Shown: piece by piece, positions 1-8,840 of the stretch
How positions within the stretch are numbered: position 1 is the first letter of the stretch
How the letters are laid out: each line of letters opens with the position of its first letter
Position numbers and translations under genes: made by a program
The notes under the pieces: model-generated
What the model saw: the letters and a program-made list of their open reading frames with translations, nothing else
Told to the model about the DNA's origin: nothing
The model's database searches: none
Assembly (NCBI RefSeq): GCF_000442255.1
Contig: NZ_KE557284.1
Location: 98,822 to 162,821, forward strand
Direction of reading: 5' to 3'
Length of the DNA: 64,000 nucleotides
Origin: Salipiger mucosus DSM 16094
GTDB taxonomy: Bacteria > Pseudomonadota > Alphaproteobacteria > Rhodobacterales > Rhodobacteraceae

Positions 1-589
1 CGGCGGCGCCGGCGGCCACCGGGTCGAGCGCGCCTTCCGAGACCTCGGGCGCGGCGCTCATGGTGCCGCCTTCGGCGTCCTCGCCGGGGGCGGGCGTCGC
101 GGCGGGCACGGTTTCGGCCCCGGCGGGGGACTCCTCGCGGCGCAGGGCCACGACGTCGAGGTTGGTGGGCGAGCCCGCGAGCATTCCCAGCGCGGCGGCG
201 GCATCGGAGGAGACCTGCAGGCGCGGGCCGGGGGTCTGCCGCTCGCGCCGGAAGAGCGCGCCGATCACGAACTGGCCGTTCTGCTGGTTGCGGATGATGA
301 CGCGCTCGGGCTCGGCGACCTCGGGGTGGGCGACCCAGACACCGCCCAGCGAGGGGCGGCCATCCCAGAGCCCGGCCTCGCGGACCTGGAAGACCTCGGG
401 GGCCTCGACGTCGCGCTCGGTGCCGCGGGCGGCGCGGCTGACGGTCCCGGTGCCGCCCTCGGCCTCGGCCGCGGGTTGCAGGAAGCCGGGCATCTGCGCG
501 TCGTCGCAGCCGGCCAGCAGGCCCGCGGTCGCGCAAAGGAGAAGCCCGCGCCGAAGCGCGCTGCGGAATGTCACGTCGTGTCTGCCCAT
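1..589 (-). CDS. Lipoprotein, probably SPOR-domain family (3' part beyond window)
   Basis: The reading frame opens at an ATG (complement of 587-589) and stays open to the left edge, so about 196 codons are visible and the C-terminus is missing. The N-terminus has a basic, hydrophobic leader ending in the lipobox LAGC (Cys28), so the protein should be a lipid-anchored envelope protein. The visible body contains a conserved segment (GLWDGRPSLGGVWVAHP, then VIIRN and GALFRRER) followed by an acidic, Ala/Pro/Glu-rich linker. From family knowledge, similar Rhodobacteraceae lipoproteins carry a C-terminal SPOR peptidoglycan-binding domain and lie upstream of a D-Ala-D-Ala carboxypeptidase. The SPOR domain itself is not visible here, so that part of the call is inference. 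Confidence 0.6.
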   Translation of the reverse strand, partial: MGRHDVTFRSALRRGLLLCATAGLLAGCDDAQMPGFLQPAAEAEGGTGTVSRAARGTERDVEAPEVFQVREAGLWDGRPSLGGVWVAHPEVAEPERVIIRNQQNGQFVIGALFRRERQTPGPRLQVSSDAAAALGMLAGSPTNLDVVALRREESPAGAETVPAATPAPGEDAEGGTMSAAPEVSEGALDPVAAGAA

Positions 590-785
590 CGTCTGTCCCT
601 GCTCGTCAAGCCTGCCCGGGCCGCGCCGCCGCCCCGGCATGACAGCGACCCCCTGCGGATTTTCCGCGTTTTGCGGGCAAGGGTACAGTTTCGACCGGGG
701 CAAGAAAAGCCTGCAGTCCGGCGGCGGGCGGATTTTCCCATGCATCGCTTCCAGAATCGCCCGTCCCGGCGTAGAGCACGGCGAC

Positions 786-875
786 GGAGGCTTGGCAGAG
801 TGGTCGAATGCGGCGGTCTTGAAAACCGTTGACCCTTCACGGGGTCCGTGGGTTCGAATCCCACAGCCTCCGCCA
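786..875 (+). tRNA. tRNA-Ser (anticodon TGA)
   Basis: The acceptor stem GGAGGCT (786-792) pairs with AGCCTCC (865-871), followed by the discriminator G and an encoded CCA (873-875). The anticodon loop CTTGAAA places TGA at 820-822, which reads UCA serine codons. A long variable arm, typical of class II serine tRNAs, follows the anticodon stem, and the T-arm GGGTTCGAATCCC is intact. Confidence 0.97.
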
Positions 876-1172
876 CCCATCTTCGCCGCTGTTTCCATAG
901 GTGTCTGACGCGCTATCGAGGGGCGCCAGGGCATTTGGGTTCCGTTGTGCAGGGACGGCATGTCCGACGCGGGTCCGAAGGCCGGGCGATCCGAAGAGCA
1001 TGTGATGGCCGAGCCCGTGAGCGCGGTCGACATGGCCGATCTCATGGCCGGGGCCCGTGACGGCGGTGTCGCCCGGCTGGCAGAGCCATGCCTGACGTTC
1101 CGGGGCGAGCTTTGATATGATCTTTTCGGTGATCCGACCGGACACCAGACGATTCCGCTTCTCTTGTTTGCC

Positions 1173-2429
1173 ATGACCGACATCGACATCTTCCAGCGCC
1201 TCGGGCTCGCCTTGCTGATCGGGCTGCTGCTCGGCCTCGAGCGCGGCTGGCATGAGCGGGTATACGACGAGGGGCGGCGCGTGGCCGGGGTGCGGACCTT
1301 CGCGCTGGTGGCGCTTTTCGGCGGCGTGCTGGGGTGGGTGGCCACGGAGGTCTCGCCGATCATCCTGGCGGCGGGCCTCGTATCGCTCGCCATGCTGCTG
1401 GTCGCGAGCTACTGGATCAGCCTCGGCCGCGAAGACGACGTCGGGATCACGACCGAGATCGCGCTGCTGCTGACTTTCGCGCTTGGCGCGGCCTCGATGC
1501 TGGGTCCGATGGAGCCGGCCGCGGCAGCGGCGGTGGTGGCCGCCCTGTTGCTCTCGATGAAGACGAAGCTGCACCTCTGGGTGGCGCGCATGGAGCAGAT
1601 CGAGGTTTCGGCGGTGCTGAAGCTGGCCCTGATCTCGGTCGTTGTCCTGCCGCTCATGCCGGACCAGGGCTACGGGCCGGGCGGGACGCTGAACCCGCAC
1701 GAGATCTGGTGGGCCATCGTGGTGGTCGCAGGGCTGTCCTTCCTGGGCTATGTCGCGATCCGGCTCGGCGGGGCCGACCTGGGCATGCTGATGACGGGGG
1801 CCTTCGGTGGTCTTGCCTCCTCGACCGCGACCACGCTGTCGCTGGCGCGCGTCGTCCATGCGCAGCCGGCCTTCGCGGCGCGCGCTGCCGTGGGGGTCCT
1901 CGTCGCGGGCTCGGTCACCTTCCTGCGCATCCTGGTCCTCGCCGCCATCTTCCAGCCGCTGCTGGTCGCGCCGCTCGCGCTGCCGATGGGCGTCATGGCG
2001 GGCGTGGGGCTGGCCGGGGCCGCGGCGATCTATGCGCTGTCGGGCAGGGGGCGGAAAAGCGGCGAGCGGATCGAGGGGGTTGGCAATCCGCTGGAGCTGG
2101 TGGCCGCGCTTTCCTTCGGCGTGGTCCTGGCGGTGGTCCTGCTGGGCGTGCATTACCTCCAGCAGTGGCTCGGTGCCGGAGGGGTCTACGCGGCCGCGGC
2201 GCTGTCGGGGGTGACCGACGTGGATGCGCTGACGATCTCGGTGTCGCGGCTGGTCGGCACGGATCTCGTGGCCGCGCGCGGCGTGACGGCGATCTTCATC
2301 GCGGTCTCGGTCAACACGGTCGTCAAGGGAGGCATCAGCCTCATCGCCGGGAACGCGGCCCTGGGGCTGCGTGTCCTGCCGGTCTACGCGGTGGCGATTG
2401 CGGCGGGAGGCGCGTCCCTGTTTCTCTGA
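1173..2429 (+). CDS. MgtC/SapB-family membrane protein with DUF4010 domain
   Basis: This 418-residue integral membrane protein starts with a hydrophobic MgtC-like region (residues about 5-145, with the motif LGLERGWHER near the N-terminus). A second multi-helix block of the DUF4010 type runs to the C-terminus, with about 11-12 hydrophobic segments overall. The ATG at 1173 is chosen over an upstream in-frame TTG. MgtC-type proteins are linked to magnesium limitation and membrane physiology; the longer MgtC-DUF4010 forms have no firmly established function. It stands alone between tRNA-Ser and a convergent hypothetical gene. The 297 bases between the tRNA and this gene show no convincing gene. 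Confidence 0.85.
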   Translation: MTDIDIFQRLGLALLIGLLLGLERGWHERVYDEGRRVAGVRTFALVALFGGVLGWVATEVSPIILAAGLVSLAMLLVASYWISLGREDDVGITTEIALLLTFALGAASMLGPMEPAAAAAVVAALLLSMKTKLHLWVARMEQIEVSAVLKLALISVVVLPLMPDQGYGPGGTLNPHEIWWAIVVVAGLSFLGYVAIRLGGADLGMLMTGAFGGLASSTATTLSLARVVHAQPAFAARAAVGVLVAGSVTFLRILVLAAIFQPLLVAPLALPMGVMAGVGLAGAAAIYALSGRGRKSGERIEGVGNPLELVAALSFGVVLAVVLLGVHYLQQWLGAGGVYAAAALSGVTDVDALTISVSRLVGTDLVAARGVTAIFIAVSVNTVVKGGISLIAGNAALGLRVLPVYAVAIAAGGASLFL

Positions 2430-2766
2430 AGCTGGAGTGCCGGTGTGCCGGCTGGTGACCCTACCACTCACCAGCCAACCCTGGCATGATCCTGACCGAC
2501 CCTTTCGTCAGCCTTGCGCCATCCTGAGGGAAAGGACCTCGAAACCGGGTTTTCGCGCGAGGGCGTAAGGTCGACCCCGCCCAGAGCCAAGAAAACAAGG
2601 GGTGCGCGCAGGAGCGCGCCTGAGATGCCCTTTGCCTCATGCAGTGCGGGCCCGCGGGTGCCGCCCGGGATCGCGCTCAGCGCTCAGCACGGCCAGCCCG
2701 TCAGCGTCCTGGCCCAGCTGCATTCGGTCTGCACGGCGCGTGCCGTGCCGTTGCGCCCAAGCGAGG
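2430..2766. other. Intergenic region with no recognised gene
   Basis: This 337-base gap lies between the convergent MgtC-like gene and the minus-strand hypothetical gene. Its open frames in either direction have no recognisable protein family, no good ribosome binding site and uneven codon use. No strong T-tailed terminator was seen. I find nothing to annotate. Confidence 0.5.
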
Positions 2767-3204
2767 TCAGTCCGCCAGGTCGGCGAGGTTTGCGTCGAGA
2801 AGCGCCTGCTGCTCGGATGGGGCAAGCCCCTCGTCGAGGATGTCGCAGAGAACCTCGAAGACCGCGGCGGCCCGTCCGTCCGACGCGGTCTGCCAGATCC
2901 ATTCGGATCCCTCCATGGCGACATCGATGAGGTCGCCACGCACCGCGTCGAGATCATTCTCGGGCAGATCGAGCGCGATGCGCACATCTCCGCGGCCCTG
3001 TCGAGGCAGGTTCGGCTCTTGGGCATAGCGCTCGAAGTTGGCGAAGAATTCCTGCTGGATACCGGAGGAGAGGGCTCGGCTTATGATCTCCAGGATCGGG
3101 CGCAACAGGGCCTTGGTCTGCTTTCTTCCCTCAACGGCCTCCAGCGCATCCAGCATCTGCGTCTGGCCGCGAAGGCTCGTCGGAACAGTCAGTTCGAGTC
3201 TCAA
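2767..3204 (-). CDS. Hypothetical protein, 145 aa
   Basis: A 145-residue soluble protein of mixed helix-like composition, with no signal peptide or membrane segment. It reads MRLELTVP at the start and ends with an acidic Leu/Ala-rich tail. No family is recognised. The start codon is a TTG at 3202-3204 and there is no nearby ATG, so the N-terminus is uncertain. The frame has good Rhodobacteraceae codon character (G/C at third positions, charged amphipathic segments), and no competing frame looks better, which supports a real gene. It is isolated, with about 260 bases to the next gene. Confidence 0.5.
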   Translation of the reverse strand: MRLELTVPTSLRGQTQMLDALEAVEGRKQTKALLRPILEIISRALSSGIQQEFFANFERYAQEPNLPRQGRGDVRIALDLPENDLDAVRGDLIDVAMEGSEWIWQTASDGRAAAVFEVLCDILDEGLAPSEQQALLDANLADLAD

Positions 3205-3462
3205 TCTGGTGCCAACCCCCCGGCAATGATCGTTTGAATCAACCTATCGTGCAGCAAGGGGATGGCAAGGCGACTCCGGGGGGCTTCGATCTGCGAGACG
3301 GTCGACGTCCTGGTGTTCCTTGGCCGCTGTGCAGGTCAAGACGCGCTGGCGCTTGCGCGCCGTGTCGGATCGCGTGCGTGGCAGCTTCGGGGGCGGGTTG
3401 GCAACCGGACAGGCCGGACAGGCCGGGCAGGGAGCCGAGCCACGGCCCCCTGCGTCGATGGA

Positions 3463-4026
3463 TCAACGCTGCGCTTTCGGCGTCCAGGCGAACTTCTGCA
3501 TCGGCGCATCGACCGGCGTCTCGGCCAGGTGGTTGGTGTAGTTGCTCATCACCTTCTGGGCGAGGCCGAGCACGATCTCCAGCACCTGCTGTTCACCGTA
3601 GCCCTCGGCGTAGAAGGCTTCCAGTTGCGCATCCGTCGGGTTGCCACGGCTTTCGGCCATCGCCAGCGTGAAGGTCCGCAGCGCCTCGAGCTTCTGCGTC
3701 GGCAGCGGGGTCTCGTCGCGCAGCGCATCGGTGATCGCATCGTCCACCTTCATCGCCTTGGCGATGCCGGTGTGGGCGGGAACGCAGTAATGGCACTGGT
3801 GGTAGACGTTGATGGTCTGCCAGACGACCGTCTTTTCGTCGGCGTCGAAGGATGTCTCCTCGGCGAACAGGCGGTGCAGGACCTGGTAGCCGTCCAGCAG
3901 GGCGGGAGCGCGCGCCATCACCGCGTGCAGGCCCGGCAGGCGGCCAAACGCGGCTTTGGATTTCTCGATCAGGGGAAGGGCCGCGGGGGTTGCCGACGTT
4001 TCGTCGAGCTTCTCGAACTTGGTCAT
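3463..4026 (-). CDS. AhpD-like carboxymuconolactone decarboxylase-family peroxidase
   Basis: A 187-residue member of the carboxymuconolactone decarboxylase/AhpD superfamily. The signature CxxCxxxH is present as C78-HY-C81-VPA-H85, the redox-active pair and helper histidine used by AhpD-like alkylhydroperoxidases. The predicted role is reduction of hydroperoxides or a related thiol-dependent reaction in the cytoplasm. The ATG at 4026 follows an AAAGGAG-type ribosome site. It is divergent from the TetR gene at 4173, with two palindromes between them, so it is the probable target of that repressor. The physiological substrate cannot be told from sequence. Confidence 0.85.
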   Translation of the reverse strand: MTKFEKLDETSATPAALPLIEKSKAAFGRLPGLHAVMARAPALLDGYQVLHRLFAEETSFDADEKTVVWQTINVYHQCHYCVPAHTGIAKAMKVDDAITDALRDETPLPTQKLEALRTFTLAMAESRGNPTDAQLEAFYAEGYGEQQVLEIVLGLAQKVMSNYTNHLAETPVDAPMQKFAWTPKAQR

Positions 4027-4079
4027 TGGGGGCTCCTTTCTGGGTGTGCCTCGTTGCAGCAGCACCAACCTGTCGATTA

Positions 4080-4120
4080 TTGAGTGATTGCTCAAGAATA
4101 TATTTGAGCGTTCGCTCAAA
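4080..4120. promoter_or_regulatory. Tandem palindromic TetR-type operator
   Basis: Two related inverted repeats lie between divergent genes. At 4103-4120 TTTGAGCGTTCGCTCAAA has perfect 8-base arms around a 2-base centre. At 4080-4095 TTGAGTGATTGCTCAA has 5-base arms sharing the same TTGAG/CTCAA half-sites. Both share the half-site core of many TetR operators, and their place suggests that the regulator at 4173 represses both itself and the AhpD-like gene. This assignment is inference. Confidence 0.75.
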
Positions 4121-4172
4121 CGTTTTCGTGAAGCCATTGTGCCCGGGCGCGCGACGTTCTTAGATGCGTGGC

Positions 4173-4766
4173 ATGGCACGCACCGCTTCATATGACCGGG
4201 ACGCCGCGCTCGACGCGGCGATGGTCCTGTTCTGGACGAAAGGCTACCACGCGACCTCGCTGAAGGATCTCGAGGCCACGCTGTCGATGAAGCCCGGCTC
4301 GATCTACGCCGCGTTCCAGAGCAAGGAGGCGCTGTTTCGCGCCACACTCGACCGCTACGCCAAGCGCATGACATCGGAGCTCGAAGCTCTGATCTCCAGC
4401 AGTGCCTCGCCTCTGAGCGCGATGCAGGCGCATCTTCGTGGCCTTGCCGACCTCGCGCCCTGTGACCGCCCGTCGACGGCCTGCATGCTGGTGAAGTCGC
4501 TGCTCGAGGTCCCGCAGGAAAGCGAACTGCGTGCCTTCATCACCGGGCATCTGGATCGGGTGGAGCAGGTGATCGGCGCGGCTCTCGTCGAGGCCCGGGA
4601 CAAGGGCGAACTTCCGAAGGACTGCGACACCGGGCGGCTGGCGCGCCGGGTGCAGACCTACATCTTCGGCCTGAAGGTGCAGGCGCAGCGTGAAACCGAC
4701 CCGGAGCGCATGCGCGACCTGTGTTCGGATCTGGCCGAGGAGATCGGCCGCATGACCGTCGCCTGA
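4173..4766 (+). CDS. TetR/AcrR-family transcriptional regulator
   Basis: A 197-residue regulator. The N-terminal TetR helix-turn-helix spans about residues 10-55 (ALDAAMVLFWTKGYHATSL followed by the recognition region MKPGSIYAAFQSKEALF), and the C-terminal half is a helical ligand-binding/dimerisation domain. An in-frame ATG at 4164 would add three residues; neither start has a strong ribosome site, and 4173 (MARTASYDRD) resembles family starts better. It faces away from the AhpD-like gene across the tandem palindrome, so it is likely its autoregulated repressor. The inducer is unknown; an electrophile or peroxide-related compound would fit the neighbour. Confidence 0.85.
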   Translation: MARTASYDRDAALDAAMVLFWTKGYHATSLKDLEATLSMKPGSIYAAFQSKEALFRATLDRYAKRMTSELEALISSSASPLSAMQAHLRGLADLAPCDRPSTACMLVKSLLEVPQESELRAFITGHLDRVEQVIGAALVEARDKGELPKDCDTGRLARRVQTYIFGLKVQAQRETDPERMRDLCSDLAEEIGRMTVA

Positions 4767-4789
4767 TCGAATGGCGCGTCACCCGGTCT

Positions 4790-4815
4790 CCGGCGGGCGT
4801 GAGCAAGCCCGCCGG
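4790..4815. terminator. Hairpin between convergent genes, possible bidirectional terminator
   Basis: CCGGCGGGC (4790-4798) and GCCCGCCGG (4807-4815) form a perfect 9-base stem with an 8-base loop, just after the TetR stop and before the end of the convergent EamA gene. There is no T-tract on either side, so function as an intrinsic terminator is only probable. Confidence 0.45.
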
Positions 4816-4933
4816 CGAGAACACGCGTCTTGGCGATCCTCGGCCAGCATTGACGGCTCCGGCCCGAACGCCTGAGGCCGGGGAGCGCAGGCGCGTTCCC
4901 CGGTGGTCCGGCGCATCCTGCCCCGTGCCCGCG

Positions 4934-5833
4934 TCAGGCGATCCGGGCGGAGTGCTCCACGGTGGTGCCGCGTGTTCTGACGCCAGCGGGGCGGTTTGCC
5001 CGCTGGCCGAACCAGACCGAGCCGAGGACGATCATGGCTCCGCTGATCTGCAGAGGCGTCAGGGACTGACCCAGCCAGCCCCAGCCGAGGATCACCGCCG
5101 TGACGGGGCTCATCAGTCCGAGCATGGAGACCGCGCCGGGTTCCAGCCGGGCGACGCCCCGAAACCAGATCGCATAGGTCGCGGCAGCCCCGATCAGGCC
5201 AAGCCAGGCAAGGCCGGCCAGGTTGGACATCGTGAGCGGCGGCAGGGGCGGCTCCAGCACCAGCGCGAGGGGAAGAAGGATCAGCCCGCCTGCGCTCAGT
5301 TGCCAGGCCGTGAAGCTCAATGCCGACACGGGTGGCTGCCACTTGCGGCTGAGCACGGTGCCGGCCGCCATGGATGCCGCACCACCGAGGCCGGCCGCGA
5401 TGCCGACGGGGTCGAGCCGCGCCTCCGGCCCCGTGAGCAGCAGTGCGACGCCACACACACCGGCGGCGGCGGCAAGTACGGCACCGGCCCGGATCGGTGT
5501 GCCGAGCCAGCCGCGTGCCATGCCGATGACCATCATCGCCTGCAGCGCGCCCAGCGTCGCCGCGACCCCGCCGGGAAGGCGGTATGCGGCCACGAACAGC
5601 AGCACCCAGAACAGCGCGAAGTTGAAGGCGCCCAGCAGGAACACCCGGGCCAACCAGTTGCGCGGCGGCAGGCAGCGCGTGAGCGCCAGCAGCAGCAGCC
5701 CCGCGGGCAGCGCGCGCAGCGTCGCCAGGGTCACGGGATAGCCCGGCGGCAGAGCTTCGGTCGTGACAAGATAGGTGCTGCCCCAGATCGCCGGGGCAAG
5801 CGCGGTCAGAAGAATGTCGGCGCGGCGGGTCAT
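4934..5833 (-). CDS. EamA/DMT-family transporter
   Basis: A 299-residue polytopic membrane protein with about ten hydrophobic helices arranged as two EamA repeats (about residues 7-135 and 150-280). It opens with the typical APAIWGSTYLV helix and ends with a short cytoplasmic tail. The drug/metabolite transporter superfamily usually exports amino acids, metabolites or toxic compounds; the substrate cannot be inferred. It lies downstream of the wrbA pair on the same strand, with 185 bases between, so co-transcription is possible but not evident. Confidence 0.85.
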   Translation of the reverse strand: MTRRADILLTALAPAIWGSTYLVTTEALPPGYPVTLATLRALPAGLLLLALTRCLPPRNWLARVFLLGAFNFALFWVLLFVAAYRLPGGVAATLGALQAMMVIGMARGWLGTPIRAGAVLAAAAGVCGVALLLTGPEARLDPVGIAAGLGGAASMAAGTVLSRKWQPPVSALSFTAWQLSAGGLILLPLALVLEPPLPPLTMSNLAGLAWLGLIGAAATYAIWFRGVARLEPGAVSMLGLMSPVTAVILGWGWLGQSLTPLQISGAMIVLGSVWFGQRANRPAGVRTRGTTVEHSARIA

Positions 5834-6018
5834 GTCCTGCCTCCTTGCCGGGGCCGTTGCCAGAGCGGATGAGACTGGCCTTGCGGGCAGGGCGTGGTGC
5901 TCTCGAGGCCGACGTCACACAGCAGGCCGGGCGGCACGTCGGGGCGCGTCCGGGGTATGTGCGCGGGCGCGAAACGCATGCTGTGGGAGCGGATGAGAAA
6001 AGTCATTCCGTGATCCTT

Positions 6019-6363
6019 TCAGACGGTCAGGTGAAGGGCGGCGCCGATCTGCGCGGCGAGAGCCTCGCGCGGCCCGTTGATCAGGCGTGTGCCCGTCTCG
6101 CGGATCACGAGGGCGGGAATGGCACGGACCTGAAGCGTCCGGGCGTGTTGGCGGTCGGCCTCCACCGCGCCTGAGGTGGTCGGAGCGTCGAGCATCCCGG
6201 CAAAGGCCTCGGTCTCGAAGCCGAGTTCGTCCGCGACATCCAGCAAGGTTGCCCGGTCCGCGATGTCGCGCGCCTCGGCCAGGTTGCGCATCCGCGAGGA
6301 TATGTTGAAGCACCAGCAGCAGACGACGTCGTGAAAGAAGTCGATGGTGAGCGAGGGCATCAT
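6019..6363 (-). CDS. DsbA-family (FrnE-like) protein with internal deletion
   Basis: The 114-residue product starts exactly like FrnE/2-hydroxychromene isomerase-type DsbA proteins: IDFFHDVV, then C15-CW-C18 and [11 protein letters not shown]. From about residue 28 it reads like the C-terminal third of the same family ([40 protein letters not shown]). Family members are about 200-220 residues, so the second beta strand and most of the helical insertion are missing, without loss of frame. A working thioredoxin fold seems unlikely. Its ATG overlaps the wrbA stop codon, so it is translationally coupled to wrbA. It may be a degraded gene even though its frame is open. Confidence 0.6.
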   Translation of the reverse strand: MMPSLTIDFFHDVVCCWCFNISSRMRNLAEARDIADRATLLDVADELGFETEAFAGMLDAPTTSGAVEADRQHARTLQVRAIPALVIRETGTRLINGPREALAAQIGAALHLTV

Positions 6364-6983
6364 GCGGCCTCCTCTTGCAGGGCCGCCCCGGTGAGTCGCG
6401 CGGCGATCCGGGCGACGTGCGCCCCCTGGAAGCGTGCTCCGGCAAGGTCGGTCTCGGTGGGGCTGCGCGATCCGTCGGCGCCGGCGATCGTTCCCGCGCC
6501 GTAGGGCGCCCCGCCGACGATGGCATCGGCGGTCGTCTGCCCCGCAAAGCTGTAGGGCATGCCGACGATGAGCATGCCGAAGTGCTGGAGCGGGATCTGG
6601 GTGGACAGCATCGTCGCCTCGTGCCCGCCGTGCTGCGAGCCGGTGGAGGCGAAGACGGCACCGACCTTGCCGACCAATGCGTTGCGTGCCCAGAGGCCGC
6701 CGGCCTGGTCGAGGAAGGACTTCATCTGCCCGGCCATCATCCCGAACCGGGTCGGCGTGCCCAGAATGATGGCGTCGTAGGCTTCGAGATCGGCGGGGGC
6801 CGCGACGGGCGTGTCGTCGGAGATGAAGCCGGCCTTTCGCCGCAGGTCTTCCGGCATGGTGTCAGGCACGCGGCGCAGGTCGGCATGGGTTCCGGGCACG
6901 GACAGGGCGCCGTCGGCCTCGGCCTGCGCGAGGGCGCGGACATGGCCATAGCTGGAATAGTAGAGAACGAGAACGCGGGTCAT
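6360..6983 (-). CDS. wrbA: NAD(P)H:quinone oxidoreductase, WrbA type
   Basis: A 207-residue flavodoxin-fold protein. FMN-binding loops are visible: YYSSYGH near the N-terminus, GTPTRFG at about residue 75 and [10 protein letters not shown] at about 110, all characteristic of WrbA. It should carry out two-electron reduction of quinones with NAD(P)H, avoiding semiquinone radicals. The ATG at 6983 has a GAGAGGATCCC ribosome site; an upstream in-frame extension of 26 residues is not family-like. The gene is followed by the shortened DsbA-family gene with a 4-base overlap, and preceded on the same strand by a LysR regulator. Confidence 0.9.
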   Translation of the reverse strand: MTRVLVLYYSSYGHVRALAQAEADGALSVPGTHADLRRVPDTMPEDLRRKAGFISDDTPVAAPADLEAYDAIILGTPTRFGMMAGQMKSFLDQAGGLWARNALVGKVGAVFASTGSQHGGHEATMLSTQIPLQHFGMLIVGMPYSFAGQTTADAIVGGAPYGAGTIAGADGSRSPTETDLAGARFQGAHVARIAARLTGAALQEEAA

Positions 6984-7088
6984 GGGATCCTCTCGGGTTG
7001 GGGTTTCTGTGCCCGGAAGGATCGCGGACGCGCTGCGGCGCAATAAGCCGCGCGCGCTCACTTCATTCTTTACGCTGGTTGAAGAATG

Positions 7089-7976
7089 TCAGGACCGCAA
7101 GGCGTGGCCCAGGTGGTCGAGAAAGGCGGTGACCTTTGCATCCATTCCAAGCCGCGACGCGGTGACGGCGAAGATCTCGGGCGCGGGAAGCTCCCAGTCC
7201 GGAAGCACGCGCACAAGCTCGCCGCGCGCCTCCGGTTCGTGCGAGACGAAATCGGGCAGGGTGCCAAGCCCCTGGCCTGCGACCAGCAGGTCGCGCAGCA
7301 CGAGGCTGTTGCCGAGGCGGACGGGCGGGTCGAGCGCGACGGTGGTCGTGCCGGCGGGCCCGTGCAGGACCCATGAGGTCAGGTGATCTGCCAGCAGGAA
7401 CCCCAGAACCCGGTGGTTGGCGATGTCCTGCGGCTCCTGCGGCGTGCCGGCGCGCTCAAGATAGCCGGGGGCGGCAAAGATCCGTTGCCGCATGGTCCCG
7501 ATCTTTCGCGCGAGCAGGGCCGAGTCCGGCATGGCGGCACGTATGCGGATCGAGACGTCGAACCCGCCCTCGATCATGTCCACCACGCGGTCGTCCATGG
7601 AGAGGGTCACGCGCAGATCGGGGTAGGCATCGAGAAAGCCCGGCAGGATCGGGGCGATGACGGCCTGCCCGAAGGAGCTGGAGGCATTCACCTTCAGGTG
7701 GCCTCCCACGGTCCCGGCGCCGTCGCGGATACGTGTCTCGACTCCGGTGACGGCATCGAGGATGCCGCTGGCCTCGTCGTAGTAGAGCCTGCCTGCATCG
7801 GTCAGGGACATGGCGCGCGTCGTGCGCGTGAGCAGCGTGGTCCCGAGGCTTTCCTCGAGCAGCTTGATTTCCCTGCTGAGCAGCGCCGGCGAAACGCCGA
7901 GATCCTCCGCTGCCCGTGCGAAACTGCCGCGTTCGACGATGCGCCGAAAGGCGCGCATGACGGAAAGCTTGTCCAT
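7089..7976 (-). CDS. LysR-family transcriptional regulator
   Basis: A 295-residue LysR protein. The winged helix-turn-helix covers about residues 1-60 (MDKLSVMRAFRRIVERGSF, then SPALLSREIKLLEESLG) and the substrate-binding-like effector domain about 90-290. The subgroup with GGHLKVNASSSFGQ after the linker resembles regulators of oxidoreductases. It lies 105 bases upstream of wrbA on the same strand rather than divergent, so it may be co-transcribed with wrbA or control it. The effector is unknown. Confidence 0.88.
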   Translation of the reverse strand: MDKLSVMRAFRRIVERGSFARAAEDLGVSPALLSREIKLLEESLGTTLLTRTTRAMSLTDAGRLYYDEASGILDAVTGVETRIRDGAGTVGGHLKVNASSSFGQAVIAPILPGFLDAYPDLRVTLSMDDRVVDMIEGGFDVSIRIRAAMPDSALLARKIGTMRQRIFAAPGYLERAGTPQEPQDIANHRVLGFLLADHLTSWVLHGPAGTTTVALDPPVRLGNSLVLRDLLVAGQGLGTLPDFVSHEPEARGELVRVLPDWELPAPEIFAVTASRLGMDAKVTAFLDHLGHALRS

Positions 7977-8386
7977 ATGTCGTCAGTCATTCGCTCCGGG
8001 GTCGGGCTGCGCGTCGAGGCGCCCTGTCAAGGTGATAGCACGTGGTCCCGACCCCCGCGAAGGGCATCGCCGATGGCCGGGGGAGATCGTTGCGCGCGGG
8101 CGATTGGCGCTGGACGGGGAGATCGTGCTGCGAGCGTGTTCCACAAGGCGTGATGGCTCAATGTCCGGTTCGCGCCTCCGGCATGGTCAGCAGCTGGAGA
8201 CCGTCCTCAAGCGTGGACGCGCTTCCGGTCGTCGCCAGCCGTGCATCCCGCCCCTCATTCGCCTGCAACGAGGGGGGCTGAGCGACCCAAGTCGCGACCC
8301 GACCGAATCGTGCCCGGCGGGCTTCTCCAGTGCGAACTCCGGTCGTCCCGGTCCCGGTCTCCGTCGCGTCGATCCTGCTGTCGGTC
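7977..8386. other. Intergenic region, 410 bases, no supported gene
   Basis: The region contains the presumed promoter of the LysR gene and the downstream end of the DUF4345 gene. A minus-strand frame ending at 8158 (product tail TLEDGLQLLTMPEARTGH) looks faintly protein-like but overlaps the DUF4345 gene and belongs to no family I recognise. It could be the worn end of a lost gene. Confidence 0.35.
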
Positions 8387-8815
8387 TCAGCGCGCTGGAT
8401 GTGCCGCGCCAAGGGCGGGCGGCGGCTGCCGGAGGCGCCGGCGGAAGGCCGCGAGGCAGAGCGCGGCGATCACCAGTTCGACGACGAGCGCGCCGATGAC
8501 GCTGCCGGACGGCGTCCCGTCCATCGCAAGCCCGACCAGCCGCCCCGCCGGAAAGGCGATGAAGACCGTCAGGGCAGCCGCAATGGAGGCGGGCAGCACC
8601 TCGTGCCGCCAGATCCCGAGCAGCATCAGGACGCCGAACCCGGCGAGACCGGCGCCGGGGGCGCGCAATTCGCTCAGCAGGCTGGCATCCTTGCCGAGCG
8701 TGATGCCGTAGCCGGCATAGAAGGCCTGCGGTGCGAGCAGGATGAACGCGCCGATGGTGAGCGCGGTGAGGCCGGAGACGCCGAGCGCGAACGTCTCGAA
8801 CGTGGTGGATCTCAT
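8387..8815 (-). CDS. DUF4345-family membrane protein
   Basis: A 142-residue protein with four predicted transmembrane helices. The pattern LSELRAPGAGLAGFGVL in the second helix region and AFPAGRLVGLAMDG in the third loop is typical of DUF4345 proteins. Function is not established. It starts 25 bases after the NmrA-like reductase gene on the same strand, so the two should form an operon, and the AraC regulator upstream may control both. Confidence 0.8.
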   Translation of the reverse strand: MRSTTFETFALGVSGLTALTIGAFILLAPQAFYAGYGITLGKDASLLSELRAPGAGLAGFGVLMLLGIWRHEVLPASIAAALTVFIAFPAGRLVGLAMDGTPSGSVIGALVVELVIAALCLAAFRRRLRQPPPALGAAHPAR

Positions 8816-8840
8816 GACGTGTTCCTTTCGGGGCGGGGTG

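Noticed and set aside
837-2471. Long minus-strand frame across tRNA-Ser and the MgtC-like gene
   Set aside because: Low-complexity Arg/His/Gln-rich product without a family; it overlaps a clear membrane protein and a tRNA.
4841-4900. Second hairpin (CCGGGGA with TCCCCGG) in the TetR-EamA gap as a separate regulatory RNA
   Set aside because: Only a stem with a long GC-rich loop and no promoter; more likely part of the terminator region of the EamA gene.
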